Assembly (NCBI RefSeq): GCF_004122115.1
Contig: NZ_SBKP01000010.1
Coordinates: forward strand, 1-64,000
DNA from: Sphingobium fluviale
GTDB taxonomy: Bacteria > Pseudomonadota > Alphaproteobacteria > Sphingomonadales > Sphingomonadaceae
Direction: 5' to 3'
Length of the DNA: 64,000 bases
Shown here piece after piece: positions 1-10,861 of this stretch. The position numbers were made by a program, and so were the translations under genes. How positions within the stretch are numbered: position 1 is the stretch's first letter; each line of letters begins with the position of its first letter. The notes under the pieces were generated by a model that saw only the letters and a program-made list of their open reading frames with translations, did no database searches and was not told where the DNA came from.

Positions 1-102
1 AATGACGGCGATCCCATAGACGACCTTCTCCCCGGCAACTGGCAAGATACCAATGCCGCCGAAACAAGGTTCGAAATGAGTTACATCCCGCAAGCCGCCT
101 GA
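1..102 (+). CDS. C-terminal fragment of IS66-like transposase (TnpC type)
   Basis: Thirty-three codons of a gene that enters from the left edge and stops at 100-102. The only recognisable feature is IDDLLPGNW, close to the conserved C-terminal motif of IS66 DDE transposases, with G where W is usual. The catalytic DDE core would lie outside the window, so activity cannot be judged. The stop sits about 25 bp from the presumed terminal repeat, a normal spacing for this family. It could instead be an unrelated short C-terminus. Confidence 0.45.
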   Translation, partial: NDGDPIDDLLPGNWQDTNAAETRFEMSYIPQAA

Positions 103-127
103 TACGTGCCAGTGAAAATGCGCTTAC
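1..127 (+). mobile_element. Right end of a probable IS66-family insertion sequence (partial)
   Basis: The first frame is open from the window edge to a stop at 100-102 and encodes a transposase-like C-terminus that includes IDDLLPGNW, resembling the (I)DELLPWNW ending of IS66-family TnpC. About 25 bases further on the sequence ends in CGCTTAC at 121-127. Read outward this is GTAAGCG, the start of the terminal inverted repeat as I remember it for IS66 elements. Host-like coding sequence resumes straight after it. The left end and most of the element lie outside the window. The family call rests on these two short similarities. Confidence 0.55.
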
Positions 128-371
128 TATGACGGGAACCTTCGTCAAGGCGGGGCAGCGCATTGCCGGCGCGCTGCTAGGCGAGGATCGCAAGGCGTGG
201 CTGCCGCATATGGCGCTGTGGCTGGCGCTCGTGGGCGGGGCGGTGGCGGGCGCGGCGATGCAGACGCTCTATGGCGCGGCGGCTTTGTGGTGCGCGGCGG
301 CGGTGGCGGCGGGCTGCTGCCTTGCGGCGGGGCCGCTCGATGATGCGGCGACAGCGCGTTCCGCCGAATAG
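128..371 (+). pseudogene. C-terminal remnant of a YoaK/DUF1275-family membrane protein
   Basis: From MTGTFVKAGQ onward the 80 codons look like the last third of a DUF1275 (YoaK) membrane protein: the TGT-x-VK-x-GQ segment, a linker with WLPHMALWLALVGG, and two hydrophobic spans ending at AAG. Full-length family members are about 220-250 residues, so the N-terminal two thirds are missing. The homology starts exactly where the presumed IS66 end finishes. I infer that the insertion split the gene. An ATG at 129 could start a short peptide, but there is no clear ribosome-binding site. The alternative is a genuine small membrane protein. Confidence 0.5.
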
Positions 372-433
372 AGTGCCGGGCGCGCTACACAGCTTTACTA
401 GGGTTTTAAGCATTTTCCGCTATCAGCCACGCC

Positions 434-1507
434 ATGCGAGACGAAACGGCTGTGGGCGATTCGCCGGTGCGCCAGAGCAAGGGGCGCTTGATCGAGCTTG
501 ATGCCTTGCGTGGCATTGGGGCGATCACGGTCGTGCTGTTTCACCTCACCACCCGCTTTCCTCAGGTATTTCCGGGCGTTGACCATGTGCCCTTCTCATT
601 CTGGGCCGGGGAATATCGGGTGCTGCTGTTCTTCGCGATCTCCGGTTTCGCGATCTTCTTTACGCTGGAGCGGGTCGGCACTGTTGCCGATTTCGCGGTG
701 AACCGATTCTCGCGCCTGTTCCCTGCCTATTGGGCGACACTGCCCATCGTGCTGGCGTTCGTCTGGCTGGGGGATGTCGAGCGGCTGCAGATATCGCCGA
801 TGGCGGCGCTGGCCAACATCACGATGTTGCAGGGCTTCCTCTATCTGCCCGCGATAGACGGCGCATACTGGACGCTGACGGTGGAGCTGGGTTTTTACGC
901 CAGCATGACGGGGCTTTGGCTGTTCCTTGGCAAGAAATTCGACCATCTGGAGCTGATGATGCTCCCGTGGCTGGCGCTCAAAGGGCTGATGTTCCTGTGG
1001 GAGGGGATGCCCTCGCGCATCGCGATGCTGCTGGTGCTTCAGTTCGTGCCCTATTTCATCATCGGCATGCTGTTTTACCGCATCTGGTCTGGCCAGCGCA
1101 GGTGGTTTCAGCAGCTACCCTATTTTGCCGCTGCGCTGCTGACGCTGTTGCTGACGGACCAGCGCGACATGTTCCTCGCCGCATGTGCGCTCGTCATCAC
1201 CTTTGCGGCGACACTGGGCGGGGCGCTGCGCTTCCTCAATGTGCGGCCGATCCTGTGGTTCGGCGCGATCAGCTATCCGCTCTATCTCGTGCATGAGAAT
1301 ATCGGCTTCGTCATCCTGCTGAAGGCCCAGGCTGCCGGGCTTGATCACTGGAGCGCGCTGGCGCTGGCGCTGGGCGTTATCGTGCCGATCGCCGCTGCAT
1401 TGCATTACCGGGTGGAGCTGCCCGCGACACGATGGATCAGCGCGCGCTGGAAGGCGCATCGTGCGGCGCGCGCTGTGGCGGGTGCGGAGGCGCTGAGCGC
1501 CCGGTAG
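434..1507 (+). CDS. Acyltransferase 3 family membrane protein
   Basis: A 357-residue polytopic membrane protein of the acyltransferase 3 (OafA/ExoZ-like) family, which transfers acyl groups to surface polysaccharides, lipids or small molecules. The signature ELDALRGIGA lies at residues 21-30, with the conserved catalytic-type His37 in VVLFH. About ten hydrophobic segments follow, then a C-terminal HENIGF motif and a basic cytoplasmic tail. Length is normal for members without an extra SGNH domain. No Shine-Dalgarno is obvious at this ATG. The substrate cannot be inferred, since no polysaccharide cluster surrounds it. It converges on the response-regulator gene with one base between the stops. 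Confidence 0.85.
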   Translation: MRDETAVGDSPVRQSKGRLIELDALRGIGAITVVLFHLTTRFPQVFPGVDHVPFSFWAGEYRVLLFFAISGFAIFFTLERVGTVADFAVNRFSRLFPAYWATLPIVLAFVWLGDVERLQISPMAALANITMLQGFLYLPAIDGAYWTLTVELGFYASMTGLWLFLGKKFDHLELMMLPWLALKGLMFLWEGMPSRIAMLLVLQFVPYFIIGMLFYRIWSGQRRWFQQLPYFAAALLTLLLTDQRDMFLAACALVITFAATLGGALRFLNVRPILWFGAISYPLYLVHENIGFVILLKAQAAGLDHWSALALALGVIVPIAAALHYRVELPATRWISARWKAHRAARAVAGAEALSAR

Positions 1508-1508
1508 A

Positions 1509-1940
1509 TCAGGCTCTGGCGGAGAGCGGCAGGCGGGGTATATCGCCCCGGTGGCCGCGCTGATAGGCAACATCTTTTATCATCGCGATCAGTTCTGCGG
1601 CCTGAGTGACCATCCGTGATTTGTTGAAGCATCCGGCGGCGCCCTTGGCCTCGGCCTCCACGCGCATGGGGTCCCCCTCGCGCATCAGTGATGACAGCAT
1701 GATGACCGGGCGCGGCTCTTCTTTCATGATGCGTTCCAGCACAGCCATGCCATCCATGCCGGGCATGGCGACATCCAGTGTAATCACATCGGGGTCGGTT
1801 TCGCGAATCAGGTGAAATGTCTCCTCGGCGTCGCTGGCGATACCGACAATGCGCAGACTCTTGTCCTGCTCCAGCAAAACTTCGAGCATGGCGCGGATTG
1901 TGACGGAATCATCGACGACAAGGATTGTTGTTAGATTCAT
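1509..1940 (-). CDS. Single-domain response regulator (CheY/CheB receiver type)
   Basis: A 143-residue protein made of one receiver domain. Acidic pocket residues are D10 and D11, the phospho-acceptor is D56 in TLDVAMPGMDG, Ser83/Ser84 fill the switch position and Lys107 is present in CFNKSRM. The MPGMDG stretch and spacing are closest to the receiver half of CheB, but there is no methylesterase domain. The tail after about residue 120 is short and unstructured-looking. No kinase or chemotaxis gene is adjacent, so the partner is unknown. A chemoreceptor gene is found 31 kb away in the window. Confidence 0.85.
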   Translation of the reverse strand: MNLTTILVVDDSVTIRAMLEVLLEQDKSLRIVGIASDAEETFHLIRETDPDVITLDVAMPGMDGMAVLERIMKEEPRPVIMLSSLMREGDPMRVEAEAKGAAGCFNKSRMVTQAAELIAMIKDVAYQRGHRGDIPRLPLSARA

Positions 1941-2038
1941 GAATGTCTGTCTCCGTCGCCTCTGCTGACCCTTTATTGGAGTGCGACACTGTCATTTTCC
2001 GATATTTTGGTTAAGTGAAGGTGAACGCTGCCTGTTGC

Positions 2039-2067
2039 TTGACAGGGATTAACCGAGTCGATAAGGG
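2039..2067 (+). promoter_or_regulatory. Possible sigma-70-type promoter of the rpsM operon
   Basis: TTGACA at 2039-2044 is followed after 17 bases by TAAGGG at 2062-2067, a good -35 box with a weak -10 box. It is the only convincing pair in the roughly 300-base gap between the divergent response regulator and rpsM. I see no other gene or RNA in that gap (1941-2241). Confidence 0.4.
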
Positions 2068-2241
2068 CATCCGCTTCCGATACATGAGAGGACGGCGGCG
2101 CAGCAAAGAGCGCAGGCCGTGCTTTTGGTGTCCCGGATTGTCGTCGTTGCGCCCTTTTCTGTCAAACAGGCATGTCGCGCAACTTGAAGCTTTGAGATGG
2201 AGCGCTCGCCAGGCGCCCCGTGGAGCAGGAGAACAATTTTT

Positions 2242-2610
2242 ATGGCACGTATTGCGGGCGTCAACATCCCGACGAACAAGCGCGTTATCATCGCGCTCAC
2301 CTATATTCACGGCATTGGCCGCAAGACCGCGGTAGACATCGCAACCAAGCTCGGCATCGACGAGAGCCGCCGCGTGCAGGATCTTTCGGACGCCGAAGTG
2401 CTCCAGATCCGCGAAGCGATCGACGCGAGCTACACGGTGGAGGGCGATCTGCGCCGCACCACCGCGATGAACATCAAGCGCCTGATGGACCTCGCCTGCT
2501 ATCGCGGCCTGCGTCATCGCAAGGGGCTGCCGGTTCGCGGACAGCGCACGCATACCAATGCGCGCACCCGCAAGGGCAAGGCCAAGCCGATCGCGGGCAA
2601 GAAGAAATAA
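2242..2610 (+). CDS. rpsM: 30S ribosomal protein S13
   Basis: S13 sits in the head of the small subunit, where it contacts S19 and the P-site tRNA and forms bridges to the large subunit. The 122-residue sequence starts [10 protein letters not shown], has the helix-two-turn-helix segment [10 protein letters not shown], and ends with the basic tail [18 protein letters not shown]. The start at 2242 is chosen over an in-frame ATG at 2197 because AGGAGA lies at 2227-2232 and family members begin MARIAGV. It heads the alpha operon here. The usual upstream neighbours secY and adk are absent. Confidence 0.98.
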   Translation: MARIAGVNIPTNKRVIIALTYIHGIGRKTAVDIATKLGIDESRRVQDLSDAEVLQIREAIDASYTVEGDLRRTTAMNIKRLMDLACYRGLRHRKGLPVRGQRTHTNARTRKGKAKPIAGKKK

Positions 2611-2632
2611 GAAAAAGTCCGGGGACTTTTTC
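2611..2632 (+). promoter_or_regulatory. Strong intercistronic hairpin between rpsM and rpsK
   Basis: GAAAAAGTC at 2611-2619 pairs with GACTTTTTC at 2624-2632 around a CGGG loop. The palindrome begins directly after the rpsM stop. Weaker complementary flanks (AAGAAAT before, ATTTCTT after) could lengthen the stem to about 2640. The 3' arm ends in five T and C, so partial termination, RNA processing or a ribosomal-protein binding site are all possible. Confidence 0.55.
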
Positions 2633-2708
2633 GATTTCTTCTCCGCCGGATGGCGCAAGCCTTGGGCACTCCATCCGCCAACCAGTTTTCTGAAGTAGGA
2701 TAAAGAAT

Positions 2709-3098
2709 ATGGCACGGGAACCTCAGCGCATCAAACGTCGTGAGCGCAAGAACATCTCGGCCGGCGTCGCGCATGTGAACGCCAGCTTCAACAACACCAT
2801 GATCACCATCACCGATGCGCAGGGCAACGCGATCAGCTGGTCGTCCGCGGGCATGATGGGCTTCAAGGGCAGCCGCAAATCCACTCCTTATGCCGCGCAG
2901 GTCTGCGCCGAGGATGCGGGCCGCAAGGCTGCCGAGCATGGCGTGCGCACGCTTGAGGTTGAGGTCAAGGGGCCGGGTTCGGGTCGCGAATCCGCTCTCC
3001 GCGCGCTTCAGGCCGTGGGCTTTACCATCACGTCGATCCGCGATGTGACGCCGATTCCGCACAACGGCGTGCGGCCATCCAAGCGTCGTCGCGTCTAA
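2709..3098 (+). CDS. rpsK: 30S ribosomal protein S11
   Basis: A 129-residue S11, a platform protein of the small subunit near the 3' end of 16S rRNA. Family features are the [15 protein letters not shown] segment, the [20 protein letters not shown] block, and the C-terminal [18 protein letters not shown], which is essentially invariant in bacteria. AGGA lies about seven bases upstream of the ATG. It is the second gene of the alpha operon, separated from rpsM by a gap of 98 bases containing the hairpin and from rpoA by 107 bases. Confidence 0.98.
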   Translation: MAREPQRIKRRERKNISAGVAHVNASFNNTMITITDAQGNAISWSSAGMMGFKGSRKSTPYAAQVCAEDAGRKAAEHGVRTLEVEVKGPGSGRESALRALQAVGFTITSIRDVTPIPHNGVRPSKRRRV

Positions 3099-3205
3099 CA
3101 GAACCTCCCGTCAGGGCGGCGGACGCGCCGCTCTCGCTTTTGCACCGGCCGGGGTTCTCTTCTTCACTGAAGGCAGAGCTCCCGCCTCATTCCCAGGGGA
3201 AATAC

Positions 3206-4270
3206 ATGACTGTCAACATGAAGAACTGGCAGGAATTGAAGAAGCCCAGCAGCCTGGAGATCAAGTCCTCCGGCGATGGCCGTCGCAAGGCGACCTTCGT
3301 CGCAGAGCCGCTTGAGCGCGGCTTTGGCTTGACACTCGGCAACGCGCTACGGCGTGTGCTGCTGTCCTCGCTTCAGGGTGCGGCTGTCACCTCGATCAAG
3401 ATCGAGAACGTGTTGCACGAGTTCTCCAGCCTCGCGGGCGTCCGTGAGGACGTGACCGACATCGTCCTCAACGTGAAGCAGATCGCGCTGCGCATGGAAG
3501 GCGAGGGGCCAAAGCGGCTTCAGCTTTCCGTCACCGGCCCAGCCGATGTGAAGGCAGGCGATATCGCGGTATCGGGTGACATCGAGGTGATGAACCCCGA
3601 TCTCGTCATTTGCCACCTCGATCAGGGCGCCTCGCTCAACATGGAACTGATCGCGGATGTCGGCAAGGGCTATGTCCCCGCCGTTTCCAACCGCCCGGCC
3701 GATGCGCCGATCGGCCTGATCCCGGTCGATGCGCTCTATTCGCCGGTGCGGCAGGTGGCCTACAAGGTCGAGCCGACCCGCGTGGGCCAGGAGCTGGACT
3801 TCGACAAGCTCAGCCTCACGGTCGAGACTGATGGCACCGTCAGCCCCGAAGACGCCGTGGCCTATGCCGCGCGCATCCTGCAGGATCAACTTCAGCTCTT
3901 CGTCCACTTCGAGGACGCGCTGGCCGCGCCTGCGCCGGTTGCGATGGCTGGCGCCGCTTCTTCGGGCGGCGAGAGCGATGGCAATGCCAACACCATCAAC
4001 CGCTACCTCCTCAAGAAGGTGGACGAGCTGGAGCTTTCAGTCCGTTCGGCCAACTGCCTCAAGAACGACAACATCATCTACATCGGCGATCTGGTTCAGA
4101 AGACCGAGGCGGAGATGCTGCGCACGCCGAACTTCGGTCGCAAGTCCTTGAACGAGATCAAGGAAGTGCTCTCCTCTATGGGTCTGCGCCTCGGCATGGA
4201 TATCCCCGGCTGGCCGCCTGAGAATATCGAGGAAATGGCCAAGAAGCTTGAGCAGGAGCTTATGGGCTAA
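3206..4270 (+). CDS. rpoA: DNA-directed RNA polymerase subunit alpha
   Basis: The alpha subunit dimerises to nucleate RNA polymerase assembly and contacts UP elements and activators. The 354-residue protein has the N-terminal assembly domain ([20 protein letters not shown]), a flexible linker around residues 240-260, and the C-terminal DNA-binding domain with [13 protein letters not shown] and [14 protein letters not shown]. Start 3206 is preferred over an upstream ATG at 3140 because AGGGGAA precedes it at normal spacing and the protein then begins [11 protein letters not shown], as in related bacteria. Confidence 0.98.
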   Translation: MTVNMKNWQELKKPSSLEIKSSGDGRRKATFVAEPLERGFGLTLGNALRRVLLSSLQGAAVTSIKIENVLHEFSSLAGVREDVTDIVLNVKQIALRMEGEGPKRLQLSVTGPADVKAGDIAVSGDIEVMNPDLVICHLDQGASLNMELIADVGKGYVPAVSNRPADAPIGLIPVDALYSPVRQVAYKVEPTRVGQELDFDKLSLTVETDGTVSPEDAVAYAARILQDQLQLFVHFEDALAAPAPVAMAGAASSGGESDGNANTINRYLLKKVDELELSVRSANCLKNDNIIYIGDLVQKTEAEMLRTPNFGRKSLNEIKEVLSSMGLRLGMDIPGWPPENIEEMAKKLEQELMG

Positions 4271-4277
4271 GATGTGT

Positions 4278-4302
4278 CGGGCCAAAGTGGTACTTTGGCC
4301 CG
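4278..4302 (+). promoter_or_regulatory. Perfect intercistronic hairpin between rpoA and rplQ
   Basis: CGGGCCAAAG at 4278-4287 pairs over all ten bases with CTTTGGCCCG at 4293-4302, with loop TGGTA. It begins seven bases after the rpoA stop and is not followed by a T-run. An intrinsic terminator is therefore unlikely, and an mRNA-stability or processing element between rpoA and rplQ is more plausible. Confidence 0.55.
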
Positions 4303-4386
4303 GTTCAAAGGGAATGGTCGACTTCCCCAAATGTCACCGGGTCTGGACTACCTGATACGGGTCCATAACGAACGAAGGAATGAACA

Positions 4387-4812
4387 ATGCGTCACAAGGT
4401 AGGACATCGTAAGCTGCAGCGCGCATCGGGCCATCGCACGGCCCTGCTGCGCAACCTCGCGGCCTCGCTGATCAAGCATGAGCAGATCACCACCGGTATC
4501 GCGAAGGCCCGCGAGCTGCGCCCCTATGTCGAGAAGCTGATCACGCTCGCGAAGCGCGGCGGCCTCTCCAACCGTCGTCTCGCCCACGCCCGTCTTCAGG
4601 ACGACGCGCAGCTCTCCAAGCTGTTCGAGGTGCTGGCCGAGCGCTATAAGGGCCGCAACGGCGGATATACCCGCATCATCAAGGCAGGCTATCGCGCATC
4701 CGACGCCGCGCCGATCGCGATCATCGAACTGGTTGACCGCGATATGGATGCCAAGGGGCAGGATAGCGGCCCGGTACAGACCGCCGATATGGACGAGATG
4801 GAAGCGGCGTAA
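4387..4812 (+). CDS. rplQ: 50S ribosomal protein L17
   Basis: L17 lies near the polypeptide exit tunnel of the large subunit. The 141-residue protein opens [20 protein letters not shown] and has the conserved [14 protein letters not shown] and [16 protein letters not shown] blocks. Its C-terminal tail of about 25 acidic residues is typical of alphaproteobacteria. GAAGGAA lies just upstream of the ATG. It is the last gene of the alpha operon. Confidence 0.98.
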   Translation: MRHKVGHRKLQRASGHRTALLRNLAASLIKHEQITTGIAKARELRPYVEKLITLAKRGGLSNRRLAHARLQDDAQLSKLFEVLAERYKGRNGGYTRIIKAGYRASDAAPIAIIELVDRDMDAKGQDSGPVQTADMDEMEAA

Positions 4813-4840
4813 GCTTTCCGCTCGTTACTGAGCTTCACGA

Positions 4841-4876
4841 ACGGGTCGTCGGCTGCCAAGCTGGCGGCCCGTTTTG
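4841..4876 (+). terminator. Probable terminator after rplQ
   Basis: ACGGG at 4841-4845 can pair with CCCGT at 4868-4872, with an inner GCCA/TGGC stem around AGC, followed by TTTTG. It lies about 30 bases after the rplQ stop and before guaA. The outer stem is interrupted, so strength is uncertain. Confidence 0.4.
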
Positions 4877-4933
4877 CATATGTGCATTGGGCCGGGGCTG
4901 GACAGGCGCGGCGGCCCGCCGTATCGGCACCCT

Positions 4934-6505
4934 ATGACAGGCCAGCACCACGAATCCATCCTCATCGTCGACTTTGGCAGCCAGGTGACGCAGCTTATCG
5001 CGCGCCGCGTGCGCGAGGCTGGCGTCTACTCCGAAATCGCCCCATTCACGCAGGCAGAGGCGGCGTTCGAGCGAATGAAGCCCAAGGGCATCATCCTTTC
5101 CGGCTCCCCGGCAGGCGTGCCGGAGGAAGGCAGCCCGCGCGCGCCGCAGATGCTGTTTGAGGCGGGCATCCCGATCCTTGGCATCTGTTACGGCCAGCAG
5201 GTGATGTCGCATCAGCTCGGTGGAGAGGTGCGGCCCGGCCATGAAACCGGCGAGGGTGGCGAATTCGGGCGCGCCTTCCTGACCGTGACAGAGCCGTGTG
5301 TGCTGTTTGACGGGCTGTGGAATGTTGGCGAGCGGCATCAGGTGTGGATGAGCCATGGCGACAAGGTCACGAAATTCGCGCCCGGCTTTCGCATCGTGGC
5401 GATCTCCGATGGTGCGCCCTTTGCGGTGATCGCGGATGATGAACGCCGTTTTTACGGCACCCAGTTTCACCCCGAAGTGGTGCATACGCCCGATGGCGGC
5501 AAGCTGATCGCCAATTTCGTGCGCCATGTCTGCGGCTGTGCGGGGGACTGGACGATGGCGGAGTTCCGCGCCACCAAGATTGCCGAGATCCGCGCGCAGG
5601 TGGGGCAGGGCAGGGTGATTTGCGGCCTGTCTGGCGGGGTAGATAGCGCGGTAGCGGCGGTGTTGATTCATGAGGCGATCGGGGATCAGCTCACCTGCGT
5701 CTTCGTCGATCATGGCCTGATGCGGATGAACGAGGCCGATCAGGTCGTTAGCCTGTTTCGCCAGCATTATGGCATCAACCTGGTTCATGTGGATGCGTCT
5801 GAAACCTTCCTCGGTGGCCTCGCGGGCGTCACGGACCCGGAAGCCAAGCGCAAGTTCATCGGCAAGGCGTTCATTGACCTGTTCGAAGAGGAAGCGCGCA
5901 AGGTCGGCGGCGCGGATTTCCTTGCGCAGGGTACGCTCTACCCCGATGTGATCGAGAGCGTCAGCTTCACCGGCGGGCCGAGCGTGACGATCAAGAGCCA
6001 CCATAATGTCGGCGGCCTGCCAGAGCGCATGAACATGAAGCTGGTCGAGCCGCTGCGCGAGCTGTTCAAGGATGAAGTCCGCGTGCTGGGCCGCGAACTG
6101 GGCCTGCCGGAGATTTTCGTCGGGCGGCATCCGTTCCCCGGCCCCGGCCTCGCCATCCGCATTCCCGGCGAAGTGACGGAGGAACGGTGCGACATATTGC
6201 GCAAGGCAGACGCGATCTATTTGGAGGAAATCCGCAATGCGGGCCTCTATGACGCGATCTGGCAGGCGTTCGCCGTTCTGCTCCCCGTGCGCACCGTCGG
6301 CGTTATGGGCGATTATCGCACCTATGACAGCGTCTGCGCGCTGCGCGCCGTGACCAGTACAGACGGCATGACGGCGGATATCTATCCTTTCGACGCGGCC
6401 TTCCTCAGCCGGGTCGCCACCCGCATCATCAACGAGGTGAAGGGCATCAACCGCGTGGTCTATGATTATACGTCGAAACCGCCGGGCACGATCGAGTGGG
6501 AATGA
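4934..6505 (+). CDS. guaA: GMP synthase (glutamine-hydrolysing)
   Basis: Converts XMP to GMP using ATP and ammonia released from glutamine, the last step of de novo guanylate synthesis. The 523-residue protein has a class I glutamine amidotransferase domain with nucleophile Cys85 in GICYGQQ and the His179-x-Glu181 pair in FHPEV. An ATP-pyrophosphatase domain follows with the P-loop SGGVDS at 233-238, then the C-terminal dimerisation domain with [13 protein letters not shown] and a KPPGTIEWE ending. I chose the ATG at 4934 because an upstream in-frame ATG at 4874 adds 20 residues without family similarity and falls inside the rplQ terminator region. Confidence 0.97.
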   Translation: MTGQHHESILIVDFGSQVTQLIARRVREAGVYSEIAPFTQAEAAFERMKPKGIILSGSPAGVPEEGSPRAPQMLFEAGIPILGICYGQQVMSHQLGGEVRPGHETGEGGEFGRAFLTVTEPCVLFDGLWNVGERHQVWMSHGDKVTKFAPGFRIVAISDGAPFAVIADDERRFYGTQFHPEVVHTPDGGKLIANFVRHVCGCAGDWTMAEFRATKIAEIRAQVGQGRVICGLSGGVDSAVAAVLIHEAIGDQLTCVFVDHGLMRMNEADQVVSLFRQHYGINLVHVDASETFLGGLAGVTDPEAKRKFIGKAFIDLFEEEARKVGGADFLAQGTLYPDVIESVSFTGGPSVTIKSHHNVGGLPERMNMKLVEPLRELFKDEVRVLGRELGLPEIFVGRHPFPGPGLAIRIPGEVTEERCDILRKADAIYLEEIRNAGLYDAIWQAFAVLLPVRTVGVMGDYRTYDSVCALRAVTSTDGMTADIYPFDAAFLSRVATRIINEVKGINRVVYDYTSKPPGTIEWE

Positions 6506-8626
<2,121 letters not shown>

Positions 8627-8630
8627 GGCT

Positions 8631-10148
8631 TTACCCCAGATCGAGCTTCCATTCCCAGCGCAGCGGATCGCCGTCCATCACCTCTACGCCCTGAGCGCCA
8701 AGCGCATCGCGGATAGCGTCTGACGTGGCGAAGTCCTTGGCGGCACGGGCCTGCGCGCGGCGGTCCAGTTCGGCTTCGATTTCGCTTTCCGTGAGGGTGG
8801 CGGATTTGGGGCGGATACGCAGATCGGTTCGTTGAAGTCCCAGTAAATTGAGGCCAAGAACCTCGTCGATTGTAGCAACTAGATGCCACCTGAGCGAGTT
8901 TTCGATACCCTTGTCGGACAAAACCTCTTCAATGAGTGGGAGGCATTTAGCGGTATTTAGATCATCGCTAATCGCCTCTTCAAAGTCCCGCAGAACTCCG
9001 GTTATATCGGCATCTTTACGCTGCTCTAAAGGTATGGGCAGAAATTGCTTTGGCGGATCGACCGCCTCTCCAATTTCTTCGTATTCTTGCCAAAGCCTCA
9101 CAGCGACAACTTTTTGCATCCGCTTCAACCGGGTCAGCGCCGCCGCCAGGTTGTCCCAGCTGAACTCCAGCTCGCTGCGATAGTGCGCCTGCAGGCACAG
9201 CATGCGGTAGGCGAGCGGGTGAAAGCCCCGGTCAATGATGGTCTGCAGCCGAAGAAACTCGCCGGACGACTTGCTCATTTTCCCCGTGCGGTCGATCAGG
9301 AAGTTGTTGTGCATCCAGATGCGCGCGCCGCTGTGCTCCGCGCAATCGAGCGACCCGCAGCCGGTGATCGCCTGATTCTGCGCGATTTCGTTGGGGTGGT
9401 GGATTTCGCGGTGGTCGATGCCGCCGGTGTGAATGTCAAACGGCAGGCCGAGCAGTTCGCGGCTCATCACGCTGCACTCAAGGTGCCAGCCCGGCGCGCC
9501 TTTGCCCCAGGGCGAGTCCCACTCCATCTGGCGCTTTTCGCCCGGCGGTGTTTTGCGCCAGATCGCGAAATCGGCTGCATGGCGCTTGCCCTCGACCGCC
9601 TCGATCCGGCCTTCCCCCTCCTCGGTCGCGGCGCGGGCCAGCCGCCCATAGTCCGCCACGGTTGAGGTGTCGAAATAGAGGCCGCTTTCCAGCTCGTAGC
9701 AGTGTTTTTCCGCAATCGACTTCGCGAAATCGATCATCTGCGGCACATAGTTGGTCGCGATCGACCAGTGCGCAGGCTGGCGGATATTGAGCGCCTTCAC
9801 GTCCGCCCAATAGGCCTCTGTATAATGCTGCGCGATATCCCAGATCGATTGCGCCTTGGCGGCCGCCATCTTCTCCATCTTGTCCTCGCCCGCATCGGCA
9901 TCGTCGGTGAGGTGGCCGACATCGGTGATGTTGATGATGTGGCGAAGCTGATAGCCCTTGAAGCTCAGCACCCGGCCCAGCGTATCGGCAAACACATAGG
10001 CGCGCATATTGCCTATATGGGGGTAGTTATAGACCGTCGGCCCGCAGGTATAGACGCGCGCCTCGCCCGCATGGACAGGCACAAACTCCTCGATCTGGCG
10101 GGTTAGGCTGTTGAACAGGCGCAGGGGGGATGATGTATCGGCAGTCAT
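8631..10148 (-). CDS. cysS: Cysteinyl-tRNA synthetase
   Basis: Charges tRNA-Cys. The 505-residue class I enzyme has zinc ligand Cys35 in TCGPTVYNYPHIGN, the HIGH-type motif PHIGN at 43-47, the GWHLECSVMS zinc/binding block, and KMSKS near residue 290. The ATG at 10148 is preferred to an upstream in-frame start at 10193 because family members begin with a short leader before LRLFNSLT. It is the last gene of a minus-strand run cobT-nitroreductase-cysS. Oddity: bases 8821-9120, coding for the helical domain after KMSKS, are about 48% GC by my count, against 62% and 68% in the adjoining 60-base blocks. The frame stays intact. Confidence 0.96.
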   Translation of the reverse strand: MTADTSSPLRLFNSLTRQIEEFVPVHAGEARVYTCGPTVYNYPHIGNMRAYVFADTLGRVLSFKGYQLRHIINITDVGHLTDDADAGEDKMEKMAAAKAQSIWDIAQHYTEAYWADVKALNIRQPAHWSIATNYVPQMIDFAKSIAEKHCYELESGLYFDTSTVADYGRLARAATEEGEGRIEAVEGKRHAADFAIWRKTPPGEKRQMEWDSPWGKGAPGWHLECSVMSRELLGLPFDIHTGGIDHREIHHPNEIAQNQAITGCGSLDCAEHSGARIWMHNNFLIDRTGKMSKSSGEFLRLQTIIDRGFHPLAYRMLCLQAHYRSELEFSWDNLAAALTRLKRMQKVVAVRLWQEYEEIGEAVDPPKQFLPIPLEQRKDADITGVLRDFEEAISDDLNTAKCLPLIEEVLSDKGIENSLRWHLVATIDEVLGLNLLGLQRTDLRIRPKSATLTESEIEAELDRRAQARAAKDFATSDAIRDALGAQGVEVMDGDPLRWEWKLDLG

Positions 10149-10189
10149 GGCCCGCACATGCGGCGCTTTGCAGGCAAGGTCAACGCCCT

Positions 10190-10858
10190 TCAAAAGCCGA
10201 TGAAGCGCACCTGCTCATCGAGCGGCACCCGCTCACGCGGGAAAGCGTTGATGGGCGCTTGCGCGTCGCGATAGCCGATTGCCATGCCGCAAAAGAAGAT
10301 GTGGGTCTCATCGGAAACGCCGATAAAGTCCTTGATGAGCCGCGCATGTTGCCACAGATATTCCTGCGGGCAGCTATCCAGCCCTTCCTCGCGCAACAAC
10401 AGCATGATCGTTTGCAGCCACATGCCGACATCGGACCATTGCGGCGGCCCCATGAAGCGCGGAAAATAGCAGAGCAAGACGGCGGGCGCATGAAAGGAGA
10501 CGATATTATCCGCCACAAAGGCGCGGCGGGCGTCCTTGTTTTCGCGCGTGATGCCCATGGCACCATACATGTCCTCGCTCACCGCGAACAGGCGCGCCTT
10601 GTGCGCGGGCGAGATATTGGGGCCGGACCAGTCGTACTCCGGTGGGTCTTGCGGAGCAGAGGCCATCATTTTTGCTTGCAGCGCCTTCAAAGGTTCGCCG
10701 GTCAGGATACTCGCTTCCCACGGTTGGAAATTGCACCCCGAAGGCGCAAACCGCGCCTTATCCATCACGCGCGTCAGCACATCCAACGCCACCGACTTGT
10801 CTAGAAAGGCGCGGACAGAGCGGCGGCTGGCTACGGCATCACTTACACTCATTGTCAT
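10190..10858 (-). CDS. Nitroreductase-family flavoprotein
   Basis: A 222-residue member of the FMN-dependent nitroreductase superfamily, which reduces nitro groups, quinones or enoates with NAD(P)H. The N-terminal SRRSVRAFLDK and RFAPSGCNFQPWE are the usual FMN-phosphate contacts, and the C-terminal half has the GxPxxxxxxxxAIGY-like MAIGYRDAQAPIN. GAGGA lies seven bases before the ATG at 10858. It is three bases from the end of cobT and 41 from the start of cysS, so it is probably co-transcribed with both. A link to cobalamin metabolism (BluB is a distant relative) is possible but not supported by motifs. Confidence 0.85.
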   Translation of the reverse strand: MTMSVSDAVASRRSVRAFLDKSVALDVLTRVMDKARFAPSGCNFQPWEASILTGEPLKALQAKMMASAPQDPPEYDWSGPNISPAHKARLFAVSEDMYGAMGITRENKDARRAFVADNIVSFHAPAVLLCYFPRFMGPPQWSDVGMWLQTIMLLLREEGLDSCPQEYLWQHARLIKDFIGVSDETHIFFCGMAIGYRDAQAPINAFPRERVPLDEQVRFIGF

Positions 10859-10861
10859 AGT

